DNA of 64,000 bases from Brucella pseudogrignonensis (GCF_002252525.1 NZ_NNRM01000017.1:372001-436000); one strand, 5' to 3'. Counted from the first letter of the stretch, positions 16,162-26,780 are shown. Program-made: numbers and translations. The notes: generated by a model not told the origin, from the letters alone.

Positions 16162-16931
16162 TACAAAAATGCCTTTCCGAGTAATGGAGTGGAGGGGGCA
16201 GCCATGTCGCGGGCTTCAATCGGATCGGCTTCGTAAGCGATCCGACCAGCCTCAACAGCGAGCGCAAAAGCGCGGGCGATAGCGGCTGGATCACCTGCTT
16301 TGGCAACGGCGGTGTTGATTAGCACGGCATCAAAGCCAAGTTCCATGGCGGTTGCAGCGTGCGATGGCACGCCAATACCGGCATCCACGACCAGTGGAAT
16401 ATCGGGGAAATGCGCACGCATGGTTTTAAGCGCATAAGGATTGTTGAGGCCGCGACCTGAACCAATCGGCGCGCCCCATGGCATCAACACCTTGCAGCCT
16501 GCCTCAATCAGTTTCTCCGCAACCACAAGATCGTCATTCATATAGGGAAAGACCTCAAAGCCTTCATCGCAGAGAATACGGGCTGCTTCGACCAGCCCGA
16601 AAGGATCAGGCTGCAAGGTGTCGTGATCGCCAATGACTTCAAGCTTGATCCAATTGGTGCCGAAAACGTCACGCGCCATTTTTGCCGTGGTCACAGCTTC
16701 GCGTGCGGTATGGCACCCGGCAGTATTGGGCAGAACCGAAACACCCAGATCCTTGATGAGTGTCCAGAAATCTTGACCGGCACGCATATTCCCGCTCTCG
16801 CGCCGCAGCGAAACCGTCACGATTTCCGACTGTGATGAGCGGACGCTGTCAGCGAGAATAGAGGGTGATGGATATTGTGCCGTTCCCAATAGCAGGCGGC
16901 TTTCAAATGTTTTTCCGTAAAATTCCAGCAT
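16161..16931 (-). CDS. thiG: Thiazole synthase
   Basis: This 256-residue TIM-barrel enzyme forms the thiazole ring from deoxyxylulose phosphate, dehydroglycine and ThiS thiocarboxylate. '[15 protein letters not shown]' is recognisable as the 'LPNTAGC' signature and '[18 protein letters not shown]' is the phosphate site. It begins one base after the thiS stop codon. The lysine forming the imine with the sugar phosphate should lie in the 'WIKLEVIGD' strand. With thiO and thiS it makes the glycine-oxidase type of thiazole route used by aerobes. Confidence 0.96.
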   Translation of the reverse strand: MLEFYGKTFESRLLLGTAQYPSPSILADSVRSSQSEIVTVSLRRESGNMRAGQDFWTLIKDLGVSVLPNTAGCHTAREAVTTAKMARDVFGTNWIKLEVIGDHDTLQPDPFGLVEAARILCDEGFEVFPYMNDDLVVAEKLIEAGCKVLMPWGAPIGSGRGLNNPYALKTMRAHFPDIPLVVDAGIGVPSHAATAMELGFDAVLINTAVAKAGDPAAIARAFALAVEAGRIAYEADPIEARDMAAPSTPLLGKAFL

Positions 16932-16932
16932 C

Positions 16933-17130
16933 TTAGCCTCCCTGCATCGGTGCGAGCACTTCGATACGATCGCCTTCGCCGATCAGCGTTTCCTCGCGTT
17001 CATCGCCTGCAATGAATTCGCCATTGAGCGCGGTTGCGACCACCGCTTCATCAAGTTCGATTTCTGCAAGCAGAGCGAAAAGATTGGCGCTTTTGGTCTC
17101 AAAGACCTCGCCATTTAAAACGATGGTCAT
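16933..17130 (-). CDS. thiS: Sulfur carrier protein ThiS
   Basis: This 65-residue ubiquitin-like protein carries sulfur on a C-terminal Gly-Gly for thiazole formation. It ends in 'VLAPMQGG', so the functional GG is at the exact end. Its start overlaps the thiO stop by four bases (ATGA). The adenylating enzyme ThiF is not in this window and must be supplied from elsewhere. Confidence 0.95.
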   Translation of the reverse strand: MTIVLNGEVFETKSANLFALLAEIELDEAVVATALNGEFIAGDEREETLIGEGDRIEVLAPMQGG

Positions 17131-18119
17131 GCCAGGTTCTCCAGAAGTTCAGGCTGTTGTTCGGTCTCGGTTGCTGCCGCAACCGCCATGCGTGCAACCG
17201 CAGGCGAGAGCAGAAAGCCGTGCCGGTAAAGCCCGTTGACATAGATGGTCTGGCCGCGCTTGCGCACACGCGGCAGATTGTCGGGGAAGGCGGGGCGGGC
17301 ATCGACGCCGGTTTCCAGAATTTCCGCCTCGCCAAATGCCGGATGCAGCGCATAGGCGGCGCTTAACATTTCCAGCGTCGAGCGAACGCTGATGCCGCCT
17401 CTCTCATCGCTTTCGATCATGGTTGCGCCGATCATATGAATGCCGTCACCGCGCGGCACGATGTAGAGCGGAATGCGCGGATGCAGCAGACGCACAGGGC
17501 GCGAAAGATTGATGTCGCGGGAGCGAACCACCAGCATTTCGCCCTTCACGCCGCGCAGATCCTGCAATTGATCGCGTGCTGCCAGACCGCGCGCATCGAC
17601 GGTGATATCGGTGTCTATTTTTAAATCTTTCGCATCTTGCCCGAGATGAAAGACGACGCCTTTCTTTTGCAGGTTTTCGGCAAGTTCGATCAGTGTATTG
17701 CGTGGATTGAGGTGGCCTTCCTCAGTAAAAAAAAGCCCCTGCCGGAAACGGCCTGCAAGGTCCGGCTCCAGTGCATCAATCTGTTCGGAATCAATTGTGT
17801 CGAAGGCTTGCGTGCGACGGGCGAAGCGGCGCAGTTCAGTCGTATCGCGTGTGTGGGAAATGACGAGCGTGCCCTTGCGGTGGACCGTCGAAACATGTCG
17901 TTCCCACCAGCCAATCGCTTCTTGCCCCAGCCTTACGACGGGTTCTTCCGCACTCTCGCCTTCGCACCACGGGGCCAGCATTCCGCCTGCAAACCACGAA
18001 CAGCTGTCGGAGCCGATTGCGGTGCTTTTGGCAATGACAGTGACGGCGTGGCCCTGGTCACTAAATTCTGCAGCGCAGGCAAGGCCTGCAACACCTGCGC
18101 CGATGATAGTGACGCGCAT
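17127..18119 (-). CDS. thiO: Glycine oxidase for thiazole synthesis
   Basis: This 330-residue FAD enzyme oxidises glycine to dehydroglycine for ThiG. The N-terminal 'TIIGAGVAGLACAAEFSDQGH' is the FAD fold; 'GLYRHGFLLSPAVA' near the C-terminus is characteristic of ThiO. I start at ATG 18119 (MRVTIIGAG), which overlaps the last base of the thiD stop codon; the frame running back to 18134 starts inside thiD. Use of ThiO instead of the oxygen-sensitive ThiH fits an aerobic organism. Confidence 0.94.
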   Translation of the reverse strand: MRVTIIGAGVAGLACAAEFSDQGHAVTVIAKSTAIGSDSCSWFAGGMLAPWCEGESAEEPVVRLGQEAIGWWERHVSTVHRKGTLVISHTRDTTELRRFARRTQAFDTIDSEQIDALEPDLAGRFRQGLFFTEEGHLNPRNTLIELAENLQKKGVVFHLGQDAKDLKIDTDITVDARGLAARDQLQDLRGVKGEMLVVRSRDINLSRPVRLLHPRIPLYIVPRGDGIHMIGATMIESDERGGISVRSTLEMLSAAYALHPAFGEAEILETGVDARPAFPDNLPRVRKRGQTIYVNGLYRHGFLLSPAVARMAVAAATETEQQPELLENLA

Positions 18120-18994
18120 TATGCAATCTCCCACAAAGCGTGGAAATGATGCACGGGGCCGTGCCCGCTTCCGACCTGCAACGTGTTAGCGGACCGGATG
18201 GCCGCTTGCAGATAGCTGTGCGCTTCACGAAGGGATTGTTCCATCGAAAGCCCCTTGCCGAGACCCGCTGCAATTGCTGACGAAAGCGTGCAGCCAGTCC
18301 CATGGGTGTTCTGCGTGTAGATACGCGGCGCTTCCAGCTGGATCATCGGCAGATTGGCACGGATGAGAAGGTCGGTGCAGATGTCGCCCTCAGCGTGCCC
18401 GCCTTTCATCAGGACAGCCTTCGCGCCGAGCTTGAGCAAAGCGCGCCCCTGTGCTTCCGCCTCATCATCATTACGCGCAATGGCACAATCGAGCAGGCAA
18501 GCTGCTTCCGGCCGGTTTGGCGTCAGAACGCCGGCAAGCGGGATCAGTTTTTCGCGCAATGTCGAGATTGCGGCTTCGCTTAAAAGCCTGTCGCCGGATT
18601 TCGCCACCATCACCGGATCAAGAACCACCGGGCCAGAGAAATGCCTAAGGCCTTTGGCGATTGCCTGAATGGTTTCCGGCACCGACACCATGCCGATCTT
18701 GACCGAAGCCACATTGAGATCGCTGAAGACTGCATCAATCTGTGCCGCAACGATTTCAGCCGGAACATCGTGGACTGCTGTGACCGTTAATGTGTTCTGA
18801 GCGGTGATCGCTGTAATGACGCTTGCGCCATAGACATTGAGTGCTGAAAAGGTCTTTAAATCGGCCTGAATGCCAGCACCGCCGCCGCTGTCGGAGCCAG
18901 CAATAGTCACGCAAATAGGCACGGATGCACCATTGCTGTTGCTTGCTTTTGTTCGGGAGAGGCTTTGTCTTAAGTCCATCATGTCGTCTCTCAT
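18119..18994 (-). CDS. thiD: Hydroxymethylpyrimidine (phosphate) kinase
   Basis: This ribokinase-fold enzyme phosphorylates hydroxymethylpyrimidine twice. The sequence 'TIAGSDSGGGAGIQADLKTF' is the substrate site, 'DPVMVAKSGDRLL' and 'NTHGTGCTLSSAIAAGL' carry the catalytic and anion-hole residues. It is the first gene after the TPP riboswitch. The N-terminus is uncertain: ATG at 18994 gives 291 residues, ATGs at 18982 and 18979 are preceded by GAGAGACG, and all give about 20 extra residues before the family's usual start. Confidence 0.93.
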   Translation of the reverse strand: MRDDMMDLRQSLSRTKASNSNGASVPICVTIAGSDSGGGAGIQADLKTFSALNVYGASVITAITAQNTLTVTAVHDVPAEIVAAQIDAVFSDLNVASVKIGMVSVPETIQAIAKGLRHFSGPVVLDPVMVAKSGDRLLSEAAISTLREKLIPLAGVLTPNRPEAACLLDCAIARNDDEAEAQGRALLKLGAKAVLMKGGHAEGDICTDLLIRANLPMIQLEAPRIYTQNTHGTGCTLSSAIAAGLGKGLSMEQSLREAHSYLQAAIRSANTLQVGSGHGPVHHFHALWEIA

Positions 18995-19030
18995 TCCGAA
19001 CGGAAAATTGAGACGTCATGAACGGGTTTT

Positions 19031-19062
19031 GGGGCTTTGCCCCACGGAGGATGAAATCCTCC
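19031..19062 (-). promoter_or_regulatory. Two hairpins downstream of the TPP aptamer, likely expression platform
   Basis: GGAGGAT/ATCCTCC (19046-19062) and GGGGC/GCCCC (19031-19043) form two tight hairpins between the aptamer and thiD. The first buries a perfect AGGAGG. Neither is followed by a U-run on the minus strand, so regulation through hiding of a ribosome site or through Rho is more likely than plain termination. Confidence 0.55.
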
Positions 19063-19079
19063 TTGTTCGCGACGCGCCA

Positions 19080-19217
19080 AACTCCGTTCCCTACGCAGGT
19101 ATTACCCGGATCAGGTTCAATGGGTTAACGCGGTCAGCGTCTCTCAGCCTTTTGTGTCGCAAGGTCGGATGGAAAACCGTTTAGCGCTTTTCCTGATCTT
19201 GCTTCGAAGGCACCCCA
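19080..19217 (-). promoter_or_regulatory. TPP riboswitch (THI element) of the thiamine operon
   Basis: Read on the minus strand, the segment carries GGGGTGCC, the CTGAGA-type core in GGCTGAGAGACGCTG, and the second core ACCTGATCCGGGTAATACC followed by GCGTAGGGAACGG. These are the diagnostic TPP-binding motifs in the right order. It lies about 85 bases before thiD and should lower thi operon expression when thiamine diphosphate is plentiful. The long loop between the first helix and CTGAGA (about 19160-19200) is a variable helix. Confidence 0.95.
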
Positions 19218-19461
19218 ACGAATTTTGTGTCTTAGGCATAGGCCGGAACAGCAGGCCGGTCAAGAGACTGTAAAACGACAAATTGCAGGCGCTAAATTAG
19301 GGATTTTGATAATTTGTATATAATTTGTTAAAATTCTAGACTGTAAGCTATCCACCGGATTGCATCGTCCTGCTACAGACAGTTTGATCTGATTCTCCGG
19401 GTTAACTCTCGCATGAGAGCGGAAAACATCCAGTCAGGATTTGTCTGATGAGGGACCAATG

Positions 19462-21585
19462 ATGAGGAAGCGGGAAGCCGGTGAGGCTCACTCGGGTGAT
19501 GCGATGGTGCGCACATCCGACGAGGATTTCCGCATTCTTTTTACAACTCATCCGACACCCATGTGGGTCTATGATCCTGAAACGCTAGCATTCATTGTCA
19601 TGAATGAAGCGGCCCATGCGCTTTACGGCTATTCTGCAGACGAAATCCCCGGCATGACAGTGCTTGATATCCGTCCGCAGACCGAGCGGGAGCGGATGTT
19701 TGCAGCCGTGCGCGACAGGAGCGATCTGGAGCGTCCCGAACGCTGGCAGCATCTCAAAGCCAACGGCGAAACCATCGAGGTTCTCACTTACGGACGCCAG
19801 GTCGTCTTCGACGGCAAGCAGGTCATTCTGGCAATCGTTCAAGACATGACCGAACTGGCAGAGGCGACCCGGCAGGCAAGTCATGTGCAGTCTCTGCTTG
19901 ATGGACTGGTCAACAACATGCCGCTTGGTGTTTTCGTCAAGGATATGCAGGACGAAGGCCGATATGTTCTCTACAATCAGGCAGCGTCCACGATCAGCGG
20001 TCACAATGTCGACCATGTAGTTGGCTCGATCGATGCCGAAATTTTCCCAAGCGAGGAAGCAAAGCTTCTGACGCAGCAGGATCGGCTGGCAATGCGCCGC
20101 GGCGATGTGTTGACGATTGAGCGGGATATTCGTTGCGCTGACGGCACACCGCGCCGGATGCGGATCATCAAACGTCCCATTCCACCTGTTGAAGGCGATA
20201 AATCGCGTTACCTGATCGGGCTTGTCGAAGATATTACTGAGCGACGCGAGACTGAACAGCGCATGACGCATATCGCCATGCACGACAGTCTGACGGATCT
20301 GCCGAACCGTGCCTATTTCTCGCAATATATTGAAAATATTCTGAAAAAGGGCGACAGTGCTCCGGCGTTTGCGCTGTTCTATCTCGACATCGACCACTTC
20401 AAGACCATTAATGACAGCAGGGGGCACCAGATAGGTGATCTGCTGCTCAATCAGGTGGCGACGCGTCTTAAGAACATCACGACTTGCGATCAGTTTCTCG
20501 CGCGACTTGGTGGCGATGAGTTTGCCATCATCTATCGCAGCGATGCGATTTCGCAGATTGCCATGTTTGCGGACCGCCTTCTTTCAGCCTTTCAGGACCC
20601 GTTTGATCTCGGTGATACAACGGAATTCGTGTCTTGCAGTCTTGGCATCGCTCAGGCGCCTCTGCATGGTGAAGATACCGACGTGCTGATGCGCAATGCT
20701 GATTTGGCGCTTTATGCCGCCAAGGCGGATGGTCGGCGAACGTTCCGCTTCTACCAACATTCGCTGCGACTGGCTGTTGAGAAACGCCATGCGATGACAA
20801 CTGATCTGCGGGTGGCCTTGGCCGCGAAGCAGTTCGAGCTGCATTACCAACCGATCTTCAATCTGGAATCAGGTCGTATATCCGGGTTTGAGGCCCTGCT
20901 GCGCTGGCGTCATCCATCCCTGGGCATGGTCTCGCCGGTTGAGTTCATTCCGATTGCAGAAGAAGCCGGGCTTATCGGCCCCATCGGCGATTGGGTGCTG
21001 AGACAGGCTTGTTGTCAGGCAGCTTCCTGGCCGGATGAGATCAAGGTTTCGGTCAATCTTTCTCCGGTGCAGTTCAATCAGACAACGCTGCTCGATTCTG
21101 TCACGGAAGCGCTTGAGGAGGCAGCCCTGTCTCCGGACCGTCTCGAACTTGAAATTACGGAATCCGTATTCCTGCAAAACAGCAAACACAATATCGAACT
21201 GCTGTTTGAGTTGCGCCGCCTGGGCGTGCGGATTGCCATGGATGATTTCGGCACTGGCTATTCATCGCTCAGCTATCTGCGCTCGTTCCCGTTCGACAAG
21301 ATCAAGGTTGACCGCAGTTTTGTATCGGGCATCGAAGTCGATACCCGTGATCTTGCGATCATTCAGGCGGTCGCCACGCTGGGCGCTGGTTTCCGGATTG
21401 TAACGACTGCTGAAGGCGTGGAAACCACGCAGCAGCTTGAATGCCTGCGCAAGCAGAATTTCGGCGAGGTGCAGGGCTTCCTGATGGGGCGTCCAATGCC
21501 TGCAGCTGAGGTGCCAGAATTCATCCAGACCCGCTGCGGATCAATCCTCGCTGCAATGCAGCCGCAGAACGAAATGGCCATCTGA
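19462..21585 (+). CDS. PAS-PAS-GGDEF-EAL cyclic-di-GMP signalling protein
   Basis: This 707-residue protein has two PAS sensory domains (about residues 20-135 and 140-265), a diguanylate cyclase domain with intact GGDEF in 'ARLGGDEFAII', and a phosphodiesterase domain with 'FEALLRW', 'EITESVF' and 'DDFGTGYSSLSYL' intact. Both enzymatic signatures look functional, so it could make and degrade c-di-GMP, with one activity usually dominating. There are no membrane segments. AGGGA lies 6 bases before ATG 19462 and only 3 before ATG 19459, so I prefer the former. It is divergent from the thiamine operon, without functional link. Confidence 0.92.
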   Translation: MRKREAGEAHSGDAMVRTSDEDFRILFTTHPTPMWVYDPETLAFIVMNEAAHALYGYSADEIPGMTVLDIRPQTERERMFAAVRDRSDLERPERWQHLKANGETIEVLTYGRQVVFDGKQVILAIVQDMTELAEATRQASHVQSLLDGLVNNMPLGVFVKDMQDEGRYVLYNQAASTISGHNVDHVVGSIDAEIFPSEEAKLLTQQDRLAMRRGDVLTIERDIRCADGTPRRMRIIKRPIPPVEGDKSRYLIGLVEDITERRETEQRMTHIAMHDSLTDLPNRAYFSQYIENILKKGDSAPAFALFYLDIDHFKTINDSRGHQIGDLLLNQVATRLKNITTCDQFLARLGGDEFAIIYRSDAISQIAMFADRLLSAFQDPFDLGDTTEFVSCSLGIAQAPLHGEDTDVLMRNADLALYAAKADGRRTFRFYQHSLRLAVEKRHAMTTDLRVALAAKQFELHYQPIFNLESGRISGFEALLRWRHPSLGMVSPVEFIPIAEEAGLIGPIGDWVLRQACCQAASWPDEIKVSVNLSPVQFNQTTLLDSVTEALEEAALSPDRLELEITESVFLQNSKHNIELLFELRRLGVRIAMDDFGTGYSSLSYLRSFPFDKIKVDRSFVSGIEVDTRDLAIIQAVATLGAGFRIVTTAEGVETTQQLECLRKQNFGEVQGFLMGRPMPAAEVPEFIQTRCGSILAAMQPQNEMAI

Positions 21586-21605
21586 AAATCATTTATGAAT
21601 AAGGC

Positions 21606-21640
21606 TTGACCTTCCAACGGTGGGAAGGGTTACTTATGAT
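21606..21640 (+). promoter_or_regulatory. CueR-type copper-responsive promoter of copA
   Basis: TTGACC (21606-21611) begins an ACCTTCC-6 bases-GGAAGGGT dyad (21609-21630) that overlaps the promoter spacer, and a TACTTATGAT -10 region follows after an overlong, about 19-base, spacer. This is the classic architecture of promoters twisted open by copper-loaded CueR. A CueR gene is at 27002-27451. Confidence 0.88.
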
Positions 21641-21738
21641 GCAACTCAGTATCTAGCCCTTTAAAAAGGGGCTGCAGCATCGGCTCAAAAATCGGCAACG
21701 ATCTTCGGAAAGCACGATGCGCAGAAGAAGGGATTGCC

Positions 21739-24219
21739 ATGAACAAGCCAGTCAAATCCGAAAACACAAGTTTCGCCATTCCCGTCGAGGGCATGAGCTG
21801 TGCCTCTTGCGTGTCATCTGTTGAGAAGGCTGTCGCGAAAGTACCGGGCGTTGACAAGGTGTCTGTCAATCTTGCGACCGAGCGCGCCGATGTGACCTTC
21901 AAGGCCGCACCCGACATGCCAGCCGTCATCGATGCGATCCGCAAGGCAGGCTATGACGTGCCGTCGGGAAGTGCCGATCTCGCCATTGAAGGCATGAGCT
22001 GTGCTTCCTGTGTGAGCAAGGTTGAAAAGGCATTGAATGCCGTACCGGGCGTAACCCGCGCCAGCGTTAATCTCGCGACCGAACGCGCTCATGTCCAATT
22101 GGCTGGCCAGGTGCCGCTTGGTGATCTTATCAAGGCGGTTGAAACCGCGGGCTATGAAGCGCGTTCTCTTGAAGAGGCACGCAACGATGCCAAGCAGGAA
22201 ACGCAATCTGACAAGCGCGATGCGGAAGCGCTTGAGCTGAAAAAGAACGTCATCCTTGCTGCGGTTCTGACCCTGCCGGTTTTCATTCTTGAAATGGGAT
22301 CGCATATCGTTCCAGCGCTGCACATGTTCGTCATGGACACGATTGGAATGCAGAACAGCTGGTATTTCCAGTTTGTGCTGACAACACTTGTCCTCTTCGG
22401 CCCGGGTATGCGCTTTTTCAAGAAAGGCATTCCGGCCCTTCTGCGTGCTGCACCCGACATGAACTCGCTGGTGGTTGTCGGAACAGCCGCCGCATGGGGT
22501 TTTTCAGTCGTTGCAACCTTCTGGCCGGATATTCTGCCGGCAGGAACAGTCAACGTCTATTTTGAGGCCGCTGCTGTCATTGTCACGCTGATCCTGATTG
22601 GCCGTTATCTGGAAGCTCGTGCCAAGGGCCGAACCTCGGCTGCGATCAGCCGTCTCGTTGGCTTGCAGGCCAAGTCGGCCCGCGTGCTGCGCAATGGCGA
22701 CGCGATTGATGTGCCGCTTGAAGATGTGCGCGTTGGCGATATCGTTCAGGTGCGTCCGGGCGAGAAAGTCCCCGTCGATGGCGAGGTGATCGAAGGCTCG
22801 TCCTTTGTGGATGAATCGATGATTACCGGCGAGCCCGTACCCGTTGCCAAGGAAGAGGGCGCGGAAGTCGTCGGCGGCACGATCAACAAAACCGGCGCCT
22901 TCACATTCCGTGCAACCAAGGTTGGCCGCGATATGGTCATCTCGCAGATCGTGCGGATGGTCGAGGACGCGCAGGCTGACAAGCTGCCCATTCAGGCCAA
23001 GGTCGATAAGGTCACAGGCTGGTTCGTGCCTGCAGTTATGGCTGCTGCGGTCCTTACTTTCATTGCATGGCTGGTTATCGGCGGCACAGCCATGATGGGC
23101 TACGCGCTGGTCAATGCTATTGCGGTTGTCATTATCGCCTGCCCATGTGCCATGGGGCTTGCAACGCCGACCTCGATTATGGTGGGCACGGGTCGCGCTG
23201 CAGAATTTGGCGTTCTGTTCCGTCGTGGCGACGCGCTGCAAACGCTGCGTGATGCATCGGTGATTGCGGTCGACAAAACCGGCACGCTGACACAAGGTAA
23301 GCCGGCTTTGGCGCATTTCGCTGTTGTCGATGGCATCGATAAGGATGAAGCCCTGGCGCTGGTTGCAGCGGTGGAAGCACGTTCCGAGCATCCAATTGCT
23401 GATGCGATTGTGACAGCTGCAAAGGAAAAGGGACTGAAGCTTGCCGATGTTTCGGCCTTTGAATCCGTTCCCGGTTTCGGGCTTAAGGCCAGCGTTTCAG
23501 GCCGTGAAGTTGCCATTGGTGCTGATCGCTATATGGCGAAGCTCGGTCTGGATGTAGCGGTGTTTGCGGATGATGCGAGCCGTCTTGGCGATGAAGGCCA
23601 GACCCCGCTTTATGCAGCAATCGACGGCAAGCTCGCTGCAATCATCACGGTTGCCGACCCAATGAAGGAAACCACGCCTGCCGCCATTGCTGCCATGCAT
23701 GAGCAGGGCCTCAAAGTCGCGATGATTACCGGTGACAACCGCCGCACTGCTCAGGCGATTGCCAAGCGTCTTGGCATTGATGAAGTGGTTGCGGAAGTGC
23801 TGCCGGACGGCAAGGTCGAAGCTTTGAAGCGCCTTTCGGCTGGGGGCAAGCGCATTGCCTTTGTGGGTGACGGTATCAATGATGCACCAGCTTTGGCTTC
23901 CGCCGATGTGGGTATTGCGATTGGCACAGGCACCGATATTGCGATTGAAAGTGCTGATGTTGTGCTGATGTCAGGTGATCTGCGTGGCGTGGTCAATGCG
24001 ATTGCAATCTCAAAGGCCACAATCCGCAACATCAGCGAAAACCTGTTCTGGGCTTTTGCCTATAACGTGGCGTTGATTCCGGTTGCCGCTGGTATTCTTT
24101 ATCCGTTTACCGGCACGCTTCTTTCGCCGGTGCTGGCAGCAGGTGCGATGGCGCTTTCTAGCATCTTCGTGCTGAGCAATGCCTTGCGCCTGCGCAGTTT
24201 CAAAAGCCCGATGGCCTGA
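21739..24219 (+). CDS. copA: Copper-exporting P1B-type ATPase
   Basis: This 826-residue inner-membrane pump exports Cu(I). Two N-terminal metal-binding domains each have GMSCASC (cysteines 21/24 and 88/91). Membrane segments surround the transport motif C468-P-C470 in '[10 protein letters not shown]'. The phosphorylated aspartate is D512 in DKTGTLT, the 'SEHPIADAI' HP motif follows, and '[10 protein letters not shown]' is the hinge. All key residues for Cu(I) transport are present. The gene is directly behind a CueR-type promoter. Confidence 0.96.
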   Translation: MNKPVKSENTSFAIPVEGMSCASCVSSVEKAVAKVPGVDKVSVNLATERADVTFKAAPDMPAVIDAIRKAGYDVPSGSADLAIEGMSCASCVSKVEKALNAVPGVTRASVNLATERAHVQLAGQVPLGDLIKAVETAGYEARSLEEARNDAKQETQSDKRDAEALELKKNVILAAVLTLPVFILEMGSHIVPALHMFVMDTIGMQNSWYFQFVLTTLVLFGPGMRFFKKGIPALLRAAPDMNSLVVVGTAAAWGFSVVATFWPDILPAGTVNVYFEAAAVIVTLILIGRYLEARAKGRTSAAISRLVGLQAKSARVLRNGDAIDVPLEDVRVGDIVQVRPGEKVPVDGEVIEGSSFVDESMITGEPVPVAKEEGAEVVGGTINKTGAFTFRATKVGRDMVISQIVRMVEDAQADKLPIQAKVDKVTGWFVPAVMAAAVLTFIAWLVIGGTAMMGYALVNAIAVVIIACPCAMGLATPTSIMVGTGRAAEFGVLFRRGDALQTLRDASVIAVDKTGTLTQGKPALAHFAVVDGIDKDEALALVAAVEARSEHPIADAIVTAAKEKGLKLADVSAFESVPGFGLKASVSGREVAIGADRYMAKLGLDVAVFADDASRLGDEGQTPLYAAIDGKLAAIITVADPMKETTPAAIAAMHEQGLKVAMITGDNRRTAQAIAKRLGIDEVVAEVLPDGKVEALKRLSAGGKRIAFVGDGINDAPALASADVGIAIGTGTDIAIESADVVLMSGDLRGVVNAIAISKATIRNISENLFWAFAYNVALIPVAAGILYPFTGTLLSPVLAAGAMALSSIFVLSNALRLRSFKSPMA

Positions 24220-24231
24220 TTATAGGGTTAT

Positions 24232-24261
24232 CCTGTCGGCAGTCTTCTCGCTACCGACAGG
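24232..24261 (+). terminator. Hairpin after copA
   Basis: CCTGTCGG (24232-24239) and CCGACAGG (24254-24261) form an 8-bp stem 12 bases after the stop, with GCTTTT further on. It is a moderate terminator candidate. Confidence 0.5.
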
Positions 24262-24485
24262 CGATATTGCTTTTAAACATTTGCCACTGGATTTTTTATT
24301 TTGCCGCCTATGTGGATGAGCAGGCAAGTCGTGTTGCGCAGCAATCAATTTGCTGCGACACTTCTACCGATATGAGGCCTACCCAAATCAGAAATGCATC
24401 GAATTCGGTTTAATCCGTGCATCTTTGTTTCAAGTAACAGTCATGCACGGCGGGACTGCAGTCACTACTTGAAGGGGGTAATGTC

Positions 24486-26780
24486 TTGCTTGTTTCTCTG
24501 ACGTCTATTCTGTTTTTACTGATTGGTCTTGCGCTCGGCGCAGCCGGTATCTACCTCGCCACATTGGGTGGCAGCTGGGCCTTCATAGCGATTGCTGTAG
24601 GCTTTCTGCTGACTGGTTTCTTTCTTCTCAAACGAAGCTCTCTGGCGCTCTGGATTTACGCGCTGGTCATCCTTGGAGCGCTCGGCTGGGCGATTTATGA
24701 AGTTGGCTTCGATTGGTGGCGGCTTGGCTCAACCGGCGGCATCATTGTTCTGCTTGGCCTTTGGCTGCTCACGCCATGGGTCAGAAAGCCGCTGAACGGC
24801 GGTGGCTTGCCACTCACGATAGCGACGCTCGCAGCACTTGTTGTTGCCGGCTATTCGATGACGCAGGACCCAACCAGCATCAATGGCAACCTACCAACGG
24901 AAAAGGTTGCCGCAACGCCTGATCTCGGTGGCAATGTGCCTGATGGTGAATGGCACCAATATGGGCGCACACCTTACGGACAGCGCTACTCGCCGCTTGC
25001 ACAGATAACGCCTGAAAATGTCTCCAAACTTCAGGTCGCTTGGCAATACCAGACCGGCGATGTGAAGCAGCCGGAAGATGTGGGTGAAACCACCTATCAG
25101 GTGACGCCGCTCAAAATCGGCGATTCGCTCTTCCTCTGCACACCACATAACTGGGCCATCGCCCTTGATGCTGCGACCGGCAAGGAAAAGTGGAAGTTCG
25201 ATCCGAAGGTCGGCTTCAACACCGATCGTCAGCACCAGACCTGCCGTGGCGTCAGCTACTGGAAGGATTCGACCGCAACTGCTGGTGCGAAATGTTCAGA
25301 ACGCGTTTATCTGCCGACGTCTGACGCTCGTCTGATCGCGCTGGATACGCAAAGCGGCGAGATCTGCACCGATTTCGCCAATGGCGGTACGCTCGATCTC
25401 AGCCACGGCATGAAATATAATCCGGCAGGTTACTACTACTCAACCTCGCCACCGGCGGTCGTGGGTGACAAGATCATTGTCGGCGGTGCCGTCAATGATA
25501 ATTACTCGACTGAAGAACAGTCTGGCGTCATTCGCGCCTTCGATATCCGTACCGGAGAGCTGCTGTGGAACTGGGATTCGGGAAATCCCGATGTCACCAC
25601 ACCTCTGCCGGAAGGCCAGCACTATACGACCAATTCTCCGAACAGCTGGTCGGTATCAAGTGTTGATGAAAAGCTTGGTCTGATCTTCATTCCACTTGGC
25701 AATCAGGTGCCGGATCAACTCGGCATGGGCCGCAGCGAAAATGTCGAAAAATATTCGTCGTCCATCGTGGCGCTAGATGTGAACACAGGGCAGGTGAAGT
25801 GGGTTCGCCAGACTGTCCACCACGATCTGTGGGACATGGACGTGCCAGCACAGCCGGTCCTGCTTGATATCAACGGCGTTCCCGCGCTGGTTGGTCCGAC
25901 CAAGCAGGGCGATCTCTATGTGCTCGACCGCCGCACTGGCGAGCCGATCATCCCGATCAGTGAGATGGCGGCACCGACCGGCGCAATCCCGGAAGATCAC
26001 ACATCACCAACGCAACCGATCTCTGATCTGACATTCAGCCCGCCACCGCTCAAGGAAAGCGATATGTGGGGCGTGACATTGTTCGATCAGCTCGCTTGCC
26101 GCATTGCGTTCCACAAGCATTTCTATGAGGGACGTTACACGCCGCCTTCGCTCAAAGGCACGATTGTCTATCCGGGCAATTTTGGTGTCTTCAACTGGGG
26201 CAGCGTGGCGGTCGATCCTGAGCGTCAGGTGATGTTCGGTATGCCGACCTATCTCGCTTTCACCTCGCGCCTTGTGCCGCGTGCGGATATTCCGCCGCGC
26301 GGTCAGGACGAGAAGGGCAGCGAACAGGGTCTGAACCGCAATGATGGCGCGCCTTACGGCGTGTTCATGGGGCCATTCCTGAGCCCGCTTGGCATTCCGT
26401 GTCAGTCGCCGCCATGGGGCTTTGTCGCGGGTGTCGATCTGCGCACAGGCAAGACGGTCTATAAGCACCGCAACGGTACGATCCGTGACATGGCACCGGT
26501 TCCGCTGCCATTCAAGGTTGGCGTGCCGGGCATTGGTGGTCCGATGATTACCGCTGGTGGCGTAGCCTTCCTGGGTGCTGCGGTGGATGATTATCTCCGT
26601 GCTTATAATCTCACCAATGGTGAGGTTCTGTGGGAAGCGCGTCTGCCTGCAGGCGGTCAGTCCACACCAATGACCTACACCGTCGGTGATCAGCAATTCG
26701 TGCTGATGGTCGCGGGCGGTCATGGTTCGGTCGGCACCAAGCCGGGCGACTATGTGATTGCCTATACGCTGCCGAAATAA
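24486..26780 (+). CDS. gcd: Membrane-bound PQQ-dependent glucose dehydrogenase
   Basis: This 764-residue quinoprotein oxidises glucose and similar aldoses to lactones in the periplasm and passes electrons to ubiquinone. Five hydrophobic segments fill the first ~125 residues, followed by an eight-bladed PQQ propeller with 'YGQRYSPLAQITPENVSKLQVAWQ' in blade form, 'VHHDLWDMDVPAQPVL' and repeated W-motifs. The length is that of E. coli-type Gcd. The start is TTG at 24486, backed by AAGGGGG 7 bases upstream; the nearby ATG at 24481 is out of frame. PQQ synthesis genes are not in the window. It sits between copA and cueR on the copper side only by position. Confidence 0.93.
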   Translation: MLVSLTSILFLLIGLALGAAGIYLATLGGSWAFIAIAVGFLLTGFFLLKRSSLALWIYALVILGALGWAIYEVGFDWWRLGSTGGIIVLLGLWLLTPWVRKPLNGGGLPLTIATLAALVVAGYSMTQDPTSINGNLPTEKVAATPDLGGNVPDGEWHQYGRTPYGQRYSPLAQITPENVSKLQVAWQYQTGDVKQPEDVGETTYQVTPLKIGDSLFLCTPHNWAIALDAATGKEKWKFDPKVGFNTDRQHQTCRGVSYWKDSTATAGAKCSERVYLPTSDARLIALDTQSGEICTDFANGGTLDLSHGMKYNPAGYYYSTSPPAVVGDKIIVGGAVNDNYSTEEQSGVIRAFDIRTGELLWNWDSGNPDVTTPLPEGQHYTTNSPNSWSVSSVDEKLGLIFIPLGNQVPDQLGMGRSENVEKYSSSIVALDVNTGQVKWVRQTVHHDLWDMDVPAQPVLLDINGVPALVGPTKQGDLYVLDRRTGEPIIPISEMAAPTGAIPEDHTSPTQPISDLTFSPPPLKESDMWGVTLFDQLACRIAFHKHFYEGRYTPPSLKGTIVYPGNFGVFNWGSVAVDPERQVMFGMPTYLAFTSRLVPRADIPPRGQDEKGSEQGLNRNDGAPYGVFMGPFLSPLGIPCQSPPWGFVAGVDLRTGKTVYKHRNGTIRDMAPVPLPFKVGVPGIGGPMITAGGVAFLGAAVDDYLRAYNLTNGEVLWEARLPAGGQSTPMTYTVGDQQFVLMVAGGHGSVGTKPGDYVIAYTLPK

